NCBI GenBank assembly: GCA_018806915.1
Contig: JAGKQI010000102.1
Span: 992,001 to 1,056,000, forward strand
Direction: 5' to 3'
DNA from: Phytophthora colocasiae
Lineage: Eukaryota > Oomycota > Peronosporomycetes > Peronosporales > Peronosporaceae
Length of the DNA: 64,000 nucleotides
Shown one piece after another: positions 10,082-20,105 of this stretch (the stretch's first letter is position 1; the number at the start of each line of letters is the position of its first letter). Below the pieces are notes generated by a model. It searched no databases and was not told the origin of the DNA. It saw only the letters and a list, made by a program, of their open reading frames with translations. Position numbers and translations under genes: made by a program.

Positions 10082-13000
10082 CTAGTACACCGTCTTCGGG
10101 GACGGCGTAGAACCGTCAGCAGTGGAAGATGACGGCGATTGCACACGCAGACCAATGTCCGACAGATCTGACCTTTGCCCTGCACGAGTCTGTGGGCGTG
10201 TGCTGGTATTACTGCTGCGATAAATACCCAATGCCATTTCCGTCTCACCAGGACAGTGAGAGAAAGCAAAGCCAGTGTTGCGACGTACCAGGCGCGGTGA
10301 GTCCATAACCACAGCGGCATCTTCACCCTTCGCTAAACGGTTCCACTCCCGCATTAAATGTGATGGCTCTGGGTAGAACAGCACGCGTCCGGCCTTGGCA
10401 ATGTAGTTTGGTAAAATGGCAACGATCACTGACAGTAACAGGCCGAGCCAAAACCAGGCTTCACGCACAAGCTGACTGACCACTCCAAAGCCCACTTCTG
10501 TGTCGTAGAAATCGGCCTTCGTCCATCCGAACACAGCGCAGAAGAACGCTGTAAACAGGTAGTAGAATACCAGTGTGCCAACAGTAGAAACGACGTTGGT
10601 ACGCGTCCAGTTACTCGTCATGAGCGACACTTGCACCGTTGAAGCGGTGATCAGGTACGTGTAAGATGCCACGCCGTTTGCCCAAAGGCCTAAATCGCGC
10701 TTATCGAACTGCAGCGTGGACGATCCACTCGAGAAATACCACACAATCGAACCATTCGAGAAGAACGGGACTGCGTATACCACGTAGGCATGCCACGCAC
10801 CTAGCACACACCAGCCGAAGAAGGAAAGCCAGTTGAAAGACCGGTTCTTTAAGCCGTTCACATACAGTGTCGGGTACTGCATCAGCACAGCCGGGGACAC
10901 ATCTTGGTTATACATGGCAATCACCACGATGGGAATCGTCGTGAAAAGCGCATTGTAGAGTGTGAAGAAGATACTGAAGTACATGAGCAAGCCACTGTAC
11001 ATCGTCTCCATCGCCAAGAAGAAGTTCGACATAGATAACGCCACATTCTTCATGAACGAGAAAAGGATGAGCTTGGAAATTCGCTTGTAACTGTAGTTGC
11101 CGTGCACCAACAACAGACGCTTCAAGTACTGAAACTCTGCGATGGAATAGTCACTGGATAGGACAGCTTGACGCCCTTCCTTACCGCTGATGCCGACACC
11201 AACGTTGGCTGCCTGAATCATAGGCACATCGTTGGCGCCGTCGCCAATTGCAAGTGTGATGTTACCCGGCGAGAACATGAGCGTGGGCTCCGTAACCAGC
11301 TTAACCACCGACGCCTTTTGGGATGGAGAACACCGACAGCAAATAACTGATTTACACTGCGTAGCCACAGCCAAGAAGAGATATTTAATATCATCATCCA
11401 GTACCAGCGCAAGCGTTTTGCCATCGATCACCATGGCAAACTCCAGCTCTTCATCAACGTAATCACCACTGCTCATACTACCCGTGCCGCCCGTCATATT
11501 ATCAGTCTTCGGCTCAAAGTCGTGATCACACAAATCACGATCGAAGCTGTTCTCAGAAATGTCACGGTTCGGTAGGGCAGGATACACCTCGTCGTAGTGA
11601 GCAGGACTATCCGTCGGCGTCTCAGCACCAGCATGTTCACGTCTTGGCAAGCGCCTTCTCTTTTTGCGTGCTTCTGCTTCTTCATCTCGGCCGACCAGCG
11701 CAAGTTTCACGAGATCCCACAGGTACAAAATGGCCCTCTTCAGAGCTTCCCACAGCACGCTAACCGCTGAAGACGTTTCATCTGACCCCCACTTGTCCTC
11801 TACAAGGTCAACGTACAATTCCTCTAGTCTTGTACGTAGAGATCCTTTATCGCGTTGACCCAACACGATTACATCCATATTATCATCGATAACATGCGAT
11901 GACATGCCAATGCTAAGAGCGGTTTCCTTTTTGTCACCAGTGAGCACCCAGAACTTAATGCCAGCCTTGCGTAGGGCACAGATCGATTCCTCCACACCGT
12001 CTTGGAGTCGGTCTTCGATAGCTGTCGCACCGAGCAAAGTCAACTCGACCTCAATAATGGCTGAAACCTTGGCAATCTTGGCGGCTCGCCCCTCCATTGA
12101 AAACTCTGCCTGTCGGTACAGTTGGTTCCACTGGTCATACTCCTCTTGAGTAAGGCGCCGCATAGCAGTCGTCAAAGTTCGAAGACCTTCGGACGCATAC
12201 TCCTGGAGATGACCACGAGTCACATGAGCTACACCTTGAGGCTGGGACTTTGATAATAAGTCGAAAATGATGTCATCAGCGCCCTTGCAGTAGAGTACGA
12301 TACTTCCGTCAGGGAATCGCACGATAACCGACATTCGCTTCCTGTCGCTGTTAAATTCCAGGACATTCAGGATTTCATACGACATGGGCCTCCCCTGGAT
12401 GACCGTGTTGCACATTGGTCCATCTCGTGACTCAAGCACATAGCCTAGGTCCGCAGCAGCCAGCACAAGAGCCTCCTCGTCAGGGGAAGATGCGTTGTAT
12501 TTAATCATTGAGGCAGGAGCTGAGCACGAGTCACTGCTAGACGTCGGCGACGGTGGGACGTTGCTTTCAGGGATCACAGTGTTGCAAATCGTGAGTAGCA
12601 GCAAGAAGTCGTGAATCTCCTTCTTCGTTGAGTGGTTCGAGTTAAGTCGCGCCAGCAATCGCCCATCGTTAAACCGTGTACCTGGTCGTCCGGGTTTCGC
12701 AGGGTCCACTTCAATGTCGTTGTACCTGAGCCCCCCAATGGTGCACTTCGCAAAGATCATCTCATTACACGTGAGTGTTCCTGTCTTGTCTGAGAAAATA
12801 TACTGAATCTGCCCGAGATCTTCGTTAATGTTGCTGTTGCGGACCTGTGCTGGTGTATCTGTCTTAGGGTCGTACATTTCCAGATCGTTTTCGATGTAGC
12901 GCGCGTGAACGAACCGAACGCCTTCCATCGTTACGTACATTGAGAGCGGGATGAGGTTGTTGAACAAGATCACGTAACTCAAGAAAATGTAACCGTTCGA

Positions 13001-14881
13001 GTCTTCCTGGATATACCACGGGGTTCTCTCATCTGCTAGATCCAAATTCCAGTTGTTGTTACCAAGCGTGCAGGCGATCGAAATTCCAAAAAGCAGCATC
13101 AGGACCAGCACGAACATAGTATCCAAGGTCTTCTCCACAAAACTACGCTTCAGTGGCACGGCAACAGAGTTCATTTGGACCTTTGTCTCCTTGCCCGTGT
13201 AGATCACAAGACCAAGAGTCCACTCGGCATTACGGCTTTCACTTCCACGTAGAATCAAGTTGTCCATGGTCAAACTGGTCTCATTGTCTTCCTTTTCGGT
13301 ATCCGTGACAGGTTCGTTCGTGATTTTTCCCAGTCTTAAAACACCGTCGAAGTAGAACAAGTCCTTGTTGGGAACGTCACAGTCCACTTCGAGCTTATGC
13401 CGGTCCAATATTTCCTCAGCAGTCAAGAAATGCTTCGTGCAACTCGCTACCTGTCGGATTTTAAGGTTCGTTTCACCATCAAGGTTTGCCGTTTCGACGT
13501 AGCATCTTCCGTCCGGTCTGCTAGTGGCCAGTAGAACACAATCTGCAGGAACCTGATCACCGTCCTTAAGTAGCAGCACGTCTCCCACTTCAATATCCTG
13601 CCATGTGCCGTCGATATGCATCACTTCGTCCAATTCATCGCGACGAACAATGTGTGCCGCTCTAGAATTCACCAAGGCGTCTCCTTTCTGTCGGCGAAGG
13701 TCCTCACTCACGTCTTTCAGTGCCGAGGTCGCAAACACGATCAACAGCGGCGTCAGACTAGCCACGGGACTCACAGGCGAGAAGTCGAAGAAACACAACG
13801 CCACCACAATGGTTGTGTAGAAATTTGCAAGTCGACTGAACTGCATCTTGAGGAACACGAACAGGAAGTTGTAGTACGTGTACTTGCTCGTGATGATGAG
13901 GTTGGAGCAGAACACGGGCGCTTCTTCCTGTGCTTCCGCCTCTTTCCTCCGCTGGTTCTTGGTCTTCATTGCATCTGGCAGCGACAGCGACACACCTGAC
14001 TGACTGCGTCGTAACCTGTTATTCGGGACGCCAGGACCCACCACAATCTTCCGACGAGCCGAAGGTCCTACGTCCTCATCCATTTCAGCCGACGGGTTAA
14101 TAGACAGTGTCTGATGGAGCGAGTTAACGCGTTGTGGAGACGGCATCATAGTGGCTAAAGCAGCTCGGTCACACTCTCTCTGGTTCTGCACAGCCTTGAC
14201 GATGCGTCGAAGCTTCCAGCCGTACATGAAGCCCGTGATATTGAGCATCGTCAGCAAAATGGAGAAGAAACCTTGCATAAGCACGGAAGTACCGCTGCTA
14301 ACACTGTTGAGCTTGCCGTTGTAGCCCTTGTAGTACCAGATAACGTCCACAAGCAGCGTAAGCTGCATGCCGATCTTGTAACTGAGCAGGAATTTGGGCA
14401 CGAGGAACTTGGTGCCGTGCCAGCCCAGCACCAGTGTGATATACAGGATAAGCACCGGCACTGTAGCTTGGAAGCTCAAACCCAGGATAATAGGGAAGAT
14501 ACGAAGCGAGTTAATGATGGTTTGAGACACAATTGTGAACTTGAGACGACGTCGGGTCTGATAAATGGTCATGCCCTTGAGAAAGCAGAAAACCTGTTCA
14601 AAGAGATTCCACAGCTTCGTCTCTGCATTAGGTTTTGTATCGGACGCCACCGAGTCCGCCATGCTGTCAGCTCGATACCGCAGCGAGATGATATTACGCT
14701 GCTCTTCCTCATTGGGGACGCCTGTGAACGTGTTGACGCGCCGTAAGTTCTTGTGGGGCTGTGACGTCGGCGCCTGCGTGGCGGAGGAAAGAGGCACCGC
14801 GCTGTCTGTGGACGCCTGCATGTCCAGCGTGTACTCCGTGGCGCTGTCGGACGGTGAAGGCACTGCGAACTCGACACGCAT
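10082..14881 (-). CDS. P4-type phospholipid-transporting ATPase (flippase)
   Basis: A single exon encodes 1599 aa, longer than typical 1100-1400-aa P4-ATPases because of N-terminal, central and C-terminal low-complexity extensions. Hallmarks in order: an N-terminal membrane pair, the actuator-domain signature LDGETNLK, the phosphorylation site FSDKTGTLTCNEM with the catalytic Asp at residue 698, the nucleotide-binding motif YNASSPDEEALV, LTGDKKETA, and the hinge GDGANDVPMIQAA, followed by about six C-terminal membrane helices. These place it in the aminophospholipid flippase family, which moves lipids to the cytosolic leaflet using ATP, probably at plasma, Golgi or endosomal membranes with a CDC50 partner (family knowledge). 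The ATG at 14881 is preceded by an initiator-like sequence at 14971..14965. The MULE element lies upstream of its promoter. Confidence 0.95.
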   Translation of the reverse strand: MRVEFAVPSPSDSATEYTLDMQASTDSAVPLSSATQAPTSQPHKNLRRVNTFTGVPNEEEQRNIISLRYRADSMADSVASDTKPNAETKLWNLFEQVFCFLKGMTIYQTRRRLKFTIVSQTIINSLRIFPIILGLSFQATVPVLILYITLVLGWHGTKFLVPKFLLSYKIGMQLTLLVDVIWYYKGYNGKLNSVSSGTSVLMQGFFSILLTMLNITGFMYGWKLRRIVKAVQNQRECDRAALATMMPSPQRVNSLHQTLSINPSAEMDEDVGPSARRKIVVGPGVPNNRLRRSQSGVSLSLPDAMKTKNQRRKEAEAQEEAPVFCSNLIITSKYTYYNFLFVFLKMQFSRLANFYTTIVVALCFFDFSPVSPVASLTPLLIVFATSALKDVSEDLRRQKGDALVNSRAAHIVRRDELDEVMHIDGTWQDIEVGDVLLLKDGDQVPADCVLLATSRPDGRCYVETANLDGETNLKIRQVASCTKHFLTAEEILDRHKLEVDCDVPNKDLFYFDGVLRLGKITNEPVTDTEKEDNETSLTMDNLILRGSESRNAEWTLGLVIYTGKETKVQMNSVAVPLKRSFVEKTLDTMFVLVLMLLFGISIACTLGNNNWNLDLADERTPWYIQEDSNGYIFLSYVILFNNLIPLSMYVTMEGVRFVHARYIENDLEMYDPKTDTPAQVRNSNINEDLGQIQYIFSDKTGTLTCNEMIFAKCTIGGLRYNDIEVDPAKPGRPGTRFNDGRLLARLNSNHSTKKEIHDFLLLLTICNTVIPESNVPPSPTSSSDSCSAPASMIKYNASSPDEEALVLAAADLGYVLESRDGPMCNTVIQGRPMSYEILNVLEFNSDRKRMSVIVRFPDGSIVLYCKGADDIIFDLLSKSQPQGVAHVTRGHLQEYASEGLRTLTTAMRRLTQEEYDQWNQLYRQAEFSMEGRAAKIAKVSAIIEVELTLLGATAIEDRLQDGVEESICALRKAGIKFWVLTGDKKETALSIGMSSHVIDDNMDVIVLGQRDKGSLRTRLEELYVDLVEDKWGSDETSSAVSVLWEALKRAILYLWDLVKLALVGRDEEAEARKKRRRLPRREHAGAETPTDSPAHYDEVYPALPNRDISENSFDRDLCDHDFEPKTDNMTGGTGSMSSGDYVDEELEFAMVIDGKTLALVLDDDIKYLFLAVATQCKSVICCRCSPSQKASVVKLVTEPTLMFSPGNITLAIGDGANDVPMIQAANVGVGISGKEGRQAVLSSDYSIAEFQYLKRLLLVHGNYSYKRISKLILFSFMKNVALSMSNFFLAMETMYSGLLMYFSIFFTLYNALFTTIPIVVIAMYNQDVSPAVLMQYPTLYVNGLKNRSFNWLSFFGWCVLGAWHAYVVYAVPFFSNGSIVWYFSSGSSTLQFDKRDLGLWANGVASYTYLITASTVQVSLMTSNWTRTNVVSTVGTLVFYYLFTAFFCAVFGWTKADFYDTEVGFGVVSQLVREAWFWLGLLLSVIVAILPNYIAKAGRVLFYPEPSHLMREWNRLAKGEDAAVVMDSPRLVRRNTGFAFSHCPGETEMALGIYRSSNTSTRPQTRAGQRSDLSDIGLRVQSPSSSTADGSTPSPKTVY

Positions 14882-14964
14882 CTCGTCCGTGGGGCCGTTG
14901 GCTTATGCGGGGGAAACGAAATACACACGCACAGCACCACCCCGTCGGCCTATTCTAAGGTGTT

Positions 14965-14971
14965 GGAATGA
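14965..14971 (-). promoter_or_regulatory. Oomycete initiator-like element of the P4-ATPase gene
   Basis: Minus strand reads TCATTCC within CTCTCATTCCAACACC, matching the TCATTYY core of the oomycete initiator, about 84 nt upstream of the ATG at 14881. Confidence 0.35.
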
Positions 14972-15021
14972 GAGAGATTCCGCGCTGGCTTGAGAAGAAG
15001 AGGCGAAATGGGACCCTAAAC

Positions 15022-15312
15022 CTACCGAGTAATCACATCCATGGGACAAGTCATATATGCTGGGTGAAAGGTTATGAATGTATTGGAAGAAGTTAGTTTC
15101 AAAAAAGTTTTGGTGAAATATTTGGTTTTGATAGGTTTATGGTTTACAGTGGGATTGCGATTGTATTGGAACTTGCCATGATGTTGTTGGCTGTTGACAA
15201 TTTGTGGCGAGATGCCATCACCTCGCTCTGATGAAATTTCTGCTTTTCCTGAAGCGCTGGGCTGGAACTTCGACGGTCTGTGGCGTTTTGGCGACGACGA
15301 GTGCGTGGCCAT
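15022..15312 (-). CDS. Doubtful small hypothetical protein
   Basis: A 96-codon open frame in the spacer between the P4-ATPase and the MULE. The first 30 or so codons (MATHSSSPKRHRPSKF...) have gene-like GC-rich codon use. The rest is AT-rich and low in information, suggesting either a 5' fragment of a gene or a chance frame. No domain is recognised and no splice continuation was found. Confidence 0.22.
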   Translation of the reverse strand: MATHSSSPKRHRPSKFQPSASGKAEISSERGDGISPQIVNSQQHHGKFQYNRNPTVNHKPIKTKYFTKTFLKLTSSNTFITFHPAYMTCPMDVITR

Positions 15313-15393
15313 TATGCATTGTAGTTAGTAACTATTAGTTACACATGCTGTGGTAAGCCTCTCGCCAGGATCCCTCGAGTCTCTGCTTGGATT

Positions 15394-15402
15394 TGAAAGA
15401 GG
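15394..15402. repeat. 9-bp target site duplication, left copy (MULE)
   Basis: TGAAAGAGG immediately precedes the left terminal inverted repeat and recurs exactly at 26252..26260 after the right one. Nine bases is the usual duplication length for Mutator-like elements. Confidence 0.9.
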
Positions 15403-15496
15403 GGGAAAATCTATGGAGCTCGAGGTTACGGAGCTCGAGGTACCAAAAAATCATATGTGTTGACCAAAATAAAAATAGTCAACACAAATTTTTATT
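15403..15496 (+). repeat. Left terminal inverted repeat of the MULE
   Basis: 94 bp, exactly the reverse complement of 26158..26251. It contains two internal direct copies of GGAGCTCGAGGT (near 15416 and 15430), which could be repeated transposase-binding sites. Confidence 0.92.
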
Positions 15497-15795
15497 TTAA
15501 TTGCAAACGAATTAATTACCTCATAGCGGTTATTCTAGTGAATATTCTAGCGGTTATTCAATGAGTAGCGGTTATTCTAAGAGTACTTTGGTGTTTATTA
15601 TGGATTCATTAGTTAAATGTAGGCTGCATCGCATATTCATGAGATGTTTTGCTACTTTTCAGTATTCGGTTATGAAACCCACATGGCCTCCTTTTCAATA
15701 TTTGGTTATGAAACTCACGTGGCCTGTAAAACAAGGCGTGAAACCTACATTTGCCTTTGAGTTTTGCTCTTTTCAAGTGCATTCATTATTTGATT
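15497..15795. other. MULE 5' subterminal region
   Basis: AT-rich leader between the TIR and the transposase start. It contains short direct repeats: AGCGGTTATTC-type near 15525-15580 and TTCAGTATTCGGTTATGAAAC-like near 15660-15715. Confidence 0.5.
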
Positions 15796-17086
15796 ATGGC
15801 TTCAACACCAACATCGGCACCACCTCCACCAACAACCTCGAGCTACATCATTCCGCCACCTCCGGAACAAGTATTTGACTCTTATGAAGAGGCAGAGACT
15901 GCCCTTCACGCGTGGAATCGGCGCCAAGTTATTGACGTGACAAAGGCCCATAACAAGAAAAACAAGGCAAAAGAAATTCGACAACGTGATTTCCAATGCG
16001 ACCACTACGGAAAAACCAAGAACACACGTCACATCCGAGAGGAAGATCGAGTTCGTACACAACGGGGAACAAGCAAAATTGGGTGCAAGATGAAGATTCG
16101 TATTGAAGCGGTCGATGCGAACAATGTGACTGGAAGTTGGAAAATAGTCCATCTTAATGGATCCCACATCCACAACCACCCCGCCTCTCGTGACCCGAGC
16201 TTTCACCCCGGCCATCGCCGTCGTGACATGGAACGTTTGACGTCGTCGGACTTGTCTCACACAGACTTAGTTGCTGCGCAGACAGCTGTCGGTGTGTCAC
16301 CTCAAGTGGTTGTTGCTACAATTAGAAGTGCTGATCCGGATACAGCAATTATCGCGAAAGATGTGTCGAACAAGAAAAATTCAAGTCGTCGGGAGGCACT
16401 GGCTGACGACACACCGACTGAGTTGCTGCTAAAGGGTGGAAGAGCACAACTTTTTCTTCAAGGTTGATGTAGACAAAGCAACCTCTAGACTCCGGGCTTT
16501 ATTTTGGTCACATCCGGGAATCAAGGAATTTTACGCTTGGAATTCTGACGTCATGGTTATGGATTGCACATACAAGACTAATAATTCCGATCTACCACTA
16601 CTGAACATCATTGCTATGACCAACATGAACACTGTGTTGCCGATTGCCCAATGTTTTTACCCGGTGAAAAGAAGAAGATTTCCTCTGGGCTTTACAACAG
16701 TTGAAAGAGATGCTTGAAGCATACAATATTTCAAGCCATCAATTATTCTCACCGATCGCGATCAAGCTTGTATGAATGCGCTGGATCAAATGTTTCCTGA
16801 TGTCCCTGCTCTCGTCTGTCGGTGGCATATGGACCGAAATGTTCTTGCCAAAACCCGGACAGTTCTTGGCTAAGTTGAGAATCCGAACCCTGCTCCTGGA
16901 CAAGACAAGTACGAGAACACTATTGAGACCAGCGAATTTATGAATTTGTTCTACAAGGCCGCTGATTCGTCGAATGAGGAAGAGTTTGTAAAATGTTGCG
17001 CGGAAATTCGGTCGTGTAACTCGGAACTTGCAGACTATCTCGATCTTCACTGGTGGAAATACAAGACAAAAGTTGTGCGCTGCTGG
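15796..17086 (+). pseudogene. MULE transposase, N-terminal part (broken)
   Basis: Start ATG 15796. The first 210 codons are open and hold a FAR1/WRKY-like DNA-binding region (FQCDHYG, CKMKI, HNHPASRDP). A +1 frame change near 16434 leads into the MULE catalytic domain, with the first acidic residue in VMDCTYKTN (about 16560). Further frame changes near 16670 and 16735 precede the second acidic residue in ILTDRDQAC (about 16755), and an in-frame TAA lies at 16871. The frame then continues to 17086, where the Gypsy element interrupts it. The rest resumes at 24675. The protein cannot be made intact. Mutations are spread along the gene, so decay is not due to the retroelement alone. Confidence 0.88.
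17082..17086. repeat. 5-bp target site duplication, left copy (Gypsy)
   Basis: GCTGG directly before the left LTR, repeated at 24670..24674 after the right LTR. Confidence 0.9.
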
Positions 17087-17507
17087 TGTAACGGGGATGT
17101 TACACGAATGTTTCTCGTTGGTGTGTGACACACGTGGATACATTTATGTGGGTACATAATAGTGTGTGACACTCATGATACATTTATGTGGGTACATAAT
17201 GGTGTGGCACACACGAGTAGATACGTAGATGGCCTCAGAGCCTCACGTTGCATTTTGATTAGGATTTAGTATGTTAGATACTAAATCCGTTACATTAGGA
17301 TTAGGGCAATAAAGTCAATAAAAATCAGTTTGCATTTTACATAGTTAGTGTTAGTCCTTTGTTATAGGGACACTGACTCTGTGAGTCCCGTATTTAGTGG
17401 ACTACTTGGTTCTTGTATAGAACCGAAGGCTAGTGCCTTGCAAGCAGGACTCTACGGAGTCAACTAAACTTCCTCTGTGCCGTGCACACCTACGCAGCCC
17501 CGCTGCA
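17087..17507 (+). repeat. Left LTR
   Basis: Differs from the right LTR by three substitutions and three short indels by eye. It contains two near-identical ACATTTATGTGGGTACATAAT units about 50 bp apart. Two bases after its end is TGGTAAC, a candidate tRNA primer-binding site. Confidence 0.93.
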
Positions 17508-17562
17508 TCTGGTAACACTCGTAGTCAATTCAACTCCTGAGTTGAAGACTGTTTCTGTGAGA

Positions 17563-18578
17563 ATGGAGCCAGAAGCATACGCTCACTTGACTCCGAGTCA
17601 GCGGGACACGCTTAACAAGCTTACGTCCTTGCTGGGCCCGGAAGGTACGGCGCACCTTGCGTCCCAAGGGCCGGAGGCCGTCAACGCGCCTCAGGCATTT
17701 GCCTCGTACGAAAACGCTCTCGTCAGAGCACATTCAGCGGAATGTAACAGGGGTTACCCCTGCTCCGAGAGCTAAGCCCGTCACGCTCAGCGTGAAGACC
17801 TTCCTCGGGAATGAGGGAAGAACACTCCTCTTGTGGACCCGAGAGGTCAGGAAATGGCCATGGGGGCCGCCATGCTCCAGTTGGAGGGCAACGCGTTGCG
17901 TTTGCCATCTCTAAGCTCGAAGGACGAGCACGAGAATGGGCCTTGACGTCTGGGACGTCGGTGGAAGCGGCCTTCCCCACATGGGGCGAGCTAAAGGCCA
18001 AGCTCACGCAAGTGTTTGCTCCGCCCTAACCAGGCGTATCGCGTGCAGTCACGCTTCCTTGCTTGTCGCCAGGGCAAGAAGGATCTGGTGGACTATGTCC
18101 AAGAGCTGCGCACGCTCATTGCTGGCATGGCTGCCGACCCTCTACCTGAGGTGGTCGCCGTGACCGTCTTCATGGAAGGCTTACGAGCTGGCGTGGCCAG
18201 GACGGAGACATTCCGTCAGAACCCCACAGCTTCGAAGATGCTGTCAGCGTGGCATTGAATGCCGAACACAACTTTAAGTTGTCGAGGGTCAGTGCTAGCA
18301 GCACAGGGTCCGGTGGACCTGAGCCCATGGACCTCAGCTATGCTGAAGATGGGGTAGCTGAGCTACGAGCTGCGGTGCAGCGTATGAGCACCCGCCGGTG
18401 CTATACATGCGGCAGTCCCTCGCACCTGAGGCCCAACTGCCCTCTGCGCAAAGAGCGCGCCGGCCAGAATGGCCGCAACCCTGTCGCGGGTCCCGCTTTG
18501 GGCTCTGCCCAGGAAACGCCGGCTCCCAGTAGACGCAGGGCGGTCTACTGGGGAAGAACTGAGTTCTGCAGTGCGTGA
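17563..18578 (+). pseudogene. Gypsy gag (frameshifted) with zinc knuckle
   Basis: The reading starts at ATG 17563 and moves between frames at about 17770-17880, 18030 and 18240. Recognisable parts are a capsid-like helical region (LEGRAREWALTSG, then DLVDYVQELRTLIAGMA) and a CCHC zinc knuckle, CYTCGSPSHLRPNC, near 18400-18440 (C-X2-C-X4-H-X4-C). The order and the knuckle are typical of Gypsy Gag. It is non-functional as it stands. Confidence 0.8.
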
Positions 18579-18649
18579 GAGGCACTGGGGCTCAGCCCCG
18601 AAGAGCTCCGTGCTCTTGAACACGGAACGTGTGAGCAAGCAGGCTTGCT

Positions 18650-19033
18650 GGTCGTCCAGGTGGACGTGAAGGGCTTTGAGAAGCCGTGGATCGTGTTGAT
18701 CGATTCGGGGCGTCTGGCAACTACGTCAGACGCTCCACCGTTGAAGGTAGTCAGCAATATGCTGAGGCGCTTCGAGCGCGAAGAGGTGACACAGTCACAG
18801 TCCGTCTAGCGACGGGCGTCCGTGTCACGGTGGCCAAGGTCCCCATGGACCTGCGGCTGAAGTTCTTGGACTTCGATAGCGTGGAACGCTGCTTGGTCCT
18901 GGACCTGGATTCGAGGTACGACCTCATCCTTGGCATGGCGTGGCTGGAGCGCCACGAGCCATGGATTGATTGGAGGTCGAAGACCTTAGGTGCTACGCAC
19001 TTCTCTCCTAGTGGAGCTTTTGGCGAGTCATGA
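18650..19033 (+). pseudogene. Gypsy aspartic protease (frameshifted)
   Basis: The active-site region reads LIDSG up to about 18708 and then continues in another frame as ASGNYV, so a one-base change lies exactly within the DSGAS-type catalytic motif. Downstream, LVLDLDSRYDLILGMAWL matches the second conserved strand of retroviral-type pepsins in Gypsy elements. Confidence 0.75.
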
Positions 19034-19215
19034 ACCCACCTCTGCTAGGAAGCAGAAGCGCTATTGGCGCGAGCATCCGAGCCGAGTCGGCTATGATGCT
19101 GGAAGTCGAATTGTGTCCGAGTTGGTGGACAGCACCGAGTGCGAGGACCACCAGTCCTGTTGAGCGCGTAGCGCTGGTTGACAGTGAGTCAACGTGTGGG
19201 CAAAGCTCACGTAAC

Positions 19216-19625
19216 CCCTGTGGGGCGGCACGTACTCCGCCGAGTGACGCCGGTCATGGACCGTCACTGGATGCCGATGGCATCGGGCCTTACCAGGCCG
19301 TGAACTGTGGGGCGACACGTACTCCGTCGAGTGATACTGGTCGTGGGCCAAGTCGATCGCTGAGTGTCTCTGACACTGGACCTGTTACGGTCATTGATTG
19401 TGCAGCGGCACGTACTCCGCTGAGCGGTATCGGTCGTCGACCGAGTGGATCGCAGAGTGTCACTGACACTGGGCCTGAAGGGCCGAAACCTGTGCGGCGG
19501 CACGTACTCCGTCTAGTGACGTCGGCGGTAGACCGAGTCAGTCACTGAGTGTCACTGACACTGGGCCGGGCAAGGCCATTACCTGTGCAGCGGCACGTAC
19601 TCCGTCGAGTGGACGTTCGTCGGCT
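19216..19625 (+). repeat. About 93-bp tandem repeats inside the Gypsy pol linker
   Basis: CACGTACTCC recurs at 19229, 19316, 19409, 19501 and 19594, i.e. spacings of 87, 93, 92 and 93 bp. Most spacings are at or near 31 codons, so the repeats encode a peptide unit of the type AARTPSSDxGRGPS...SVxDTGP. They lie between protease and reverse transcriptase. Confidence 0.8.
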
Positions 19626-20105
19626 AGGCGACGACGTCGTAAGGCCCTATGGGCGAGACGCTCTGCGTCTGAGTCGTCCGTGACGTCAAGTGTCAACGCA
19701 CGAGGGCTGTGGGCAGCTATACACTCTGGTTGATGGAGTGGACGGCGGTGCCGAAGGCAGCGTCCTGCTGGACGGACTGCCGAGTGTTGACAAGCTCCTT
19801 GAGCTAGAAGAGATGTCGTTCGCCGACTTTGGCGATGCCTTGAAGGCTGGCGAACTCGCCGAGGTGGTCATCGTTCGACCTGAAGAGGAGTTAAACTCAT
19901 CGTCCCTCGTTGACGAGTCCGTCTTGGCCGAGGTCAAGAAGGCGCTGAGCGCCAGGAGTGGATCGGAGATCCTCAAGAATCCCTCGGATCCCTTCTCCTT
20001 GCTGAAGGAATATGGAGACGTTGTCTCAAAGGAACCACCGAGTGGCCTGCCTCCTGACCGAGGCGTTCGTCACGAGATCGACTTAGTTCCGGAACTAAAT
20101 ACTGC

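Noticed and set aside
17087..17507. Repeated ACATTTATGTGGGTACATAAT units read as a possible CRISPR-like array
   Set aside because: Only two units per LTR, in an LTR of a eukaryotic retroelement.
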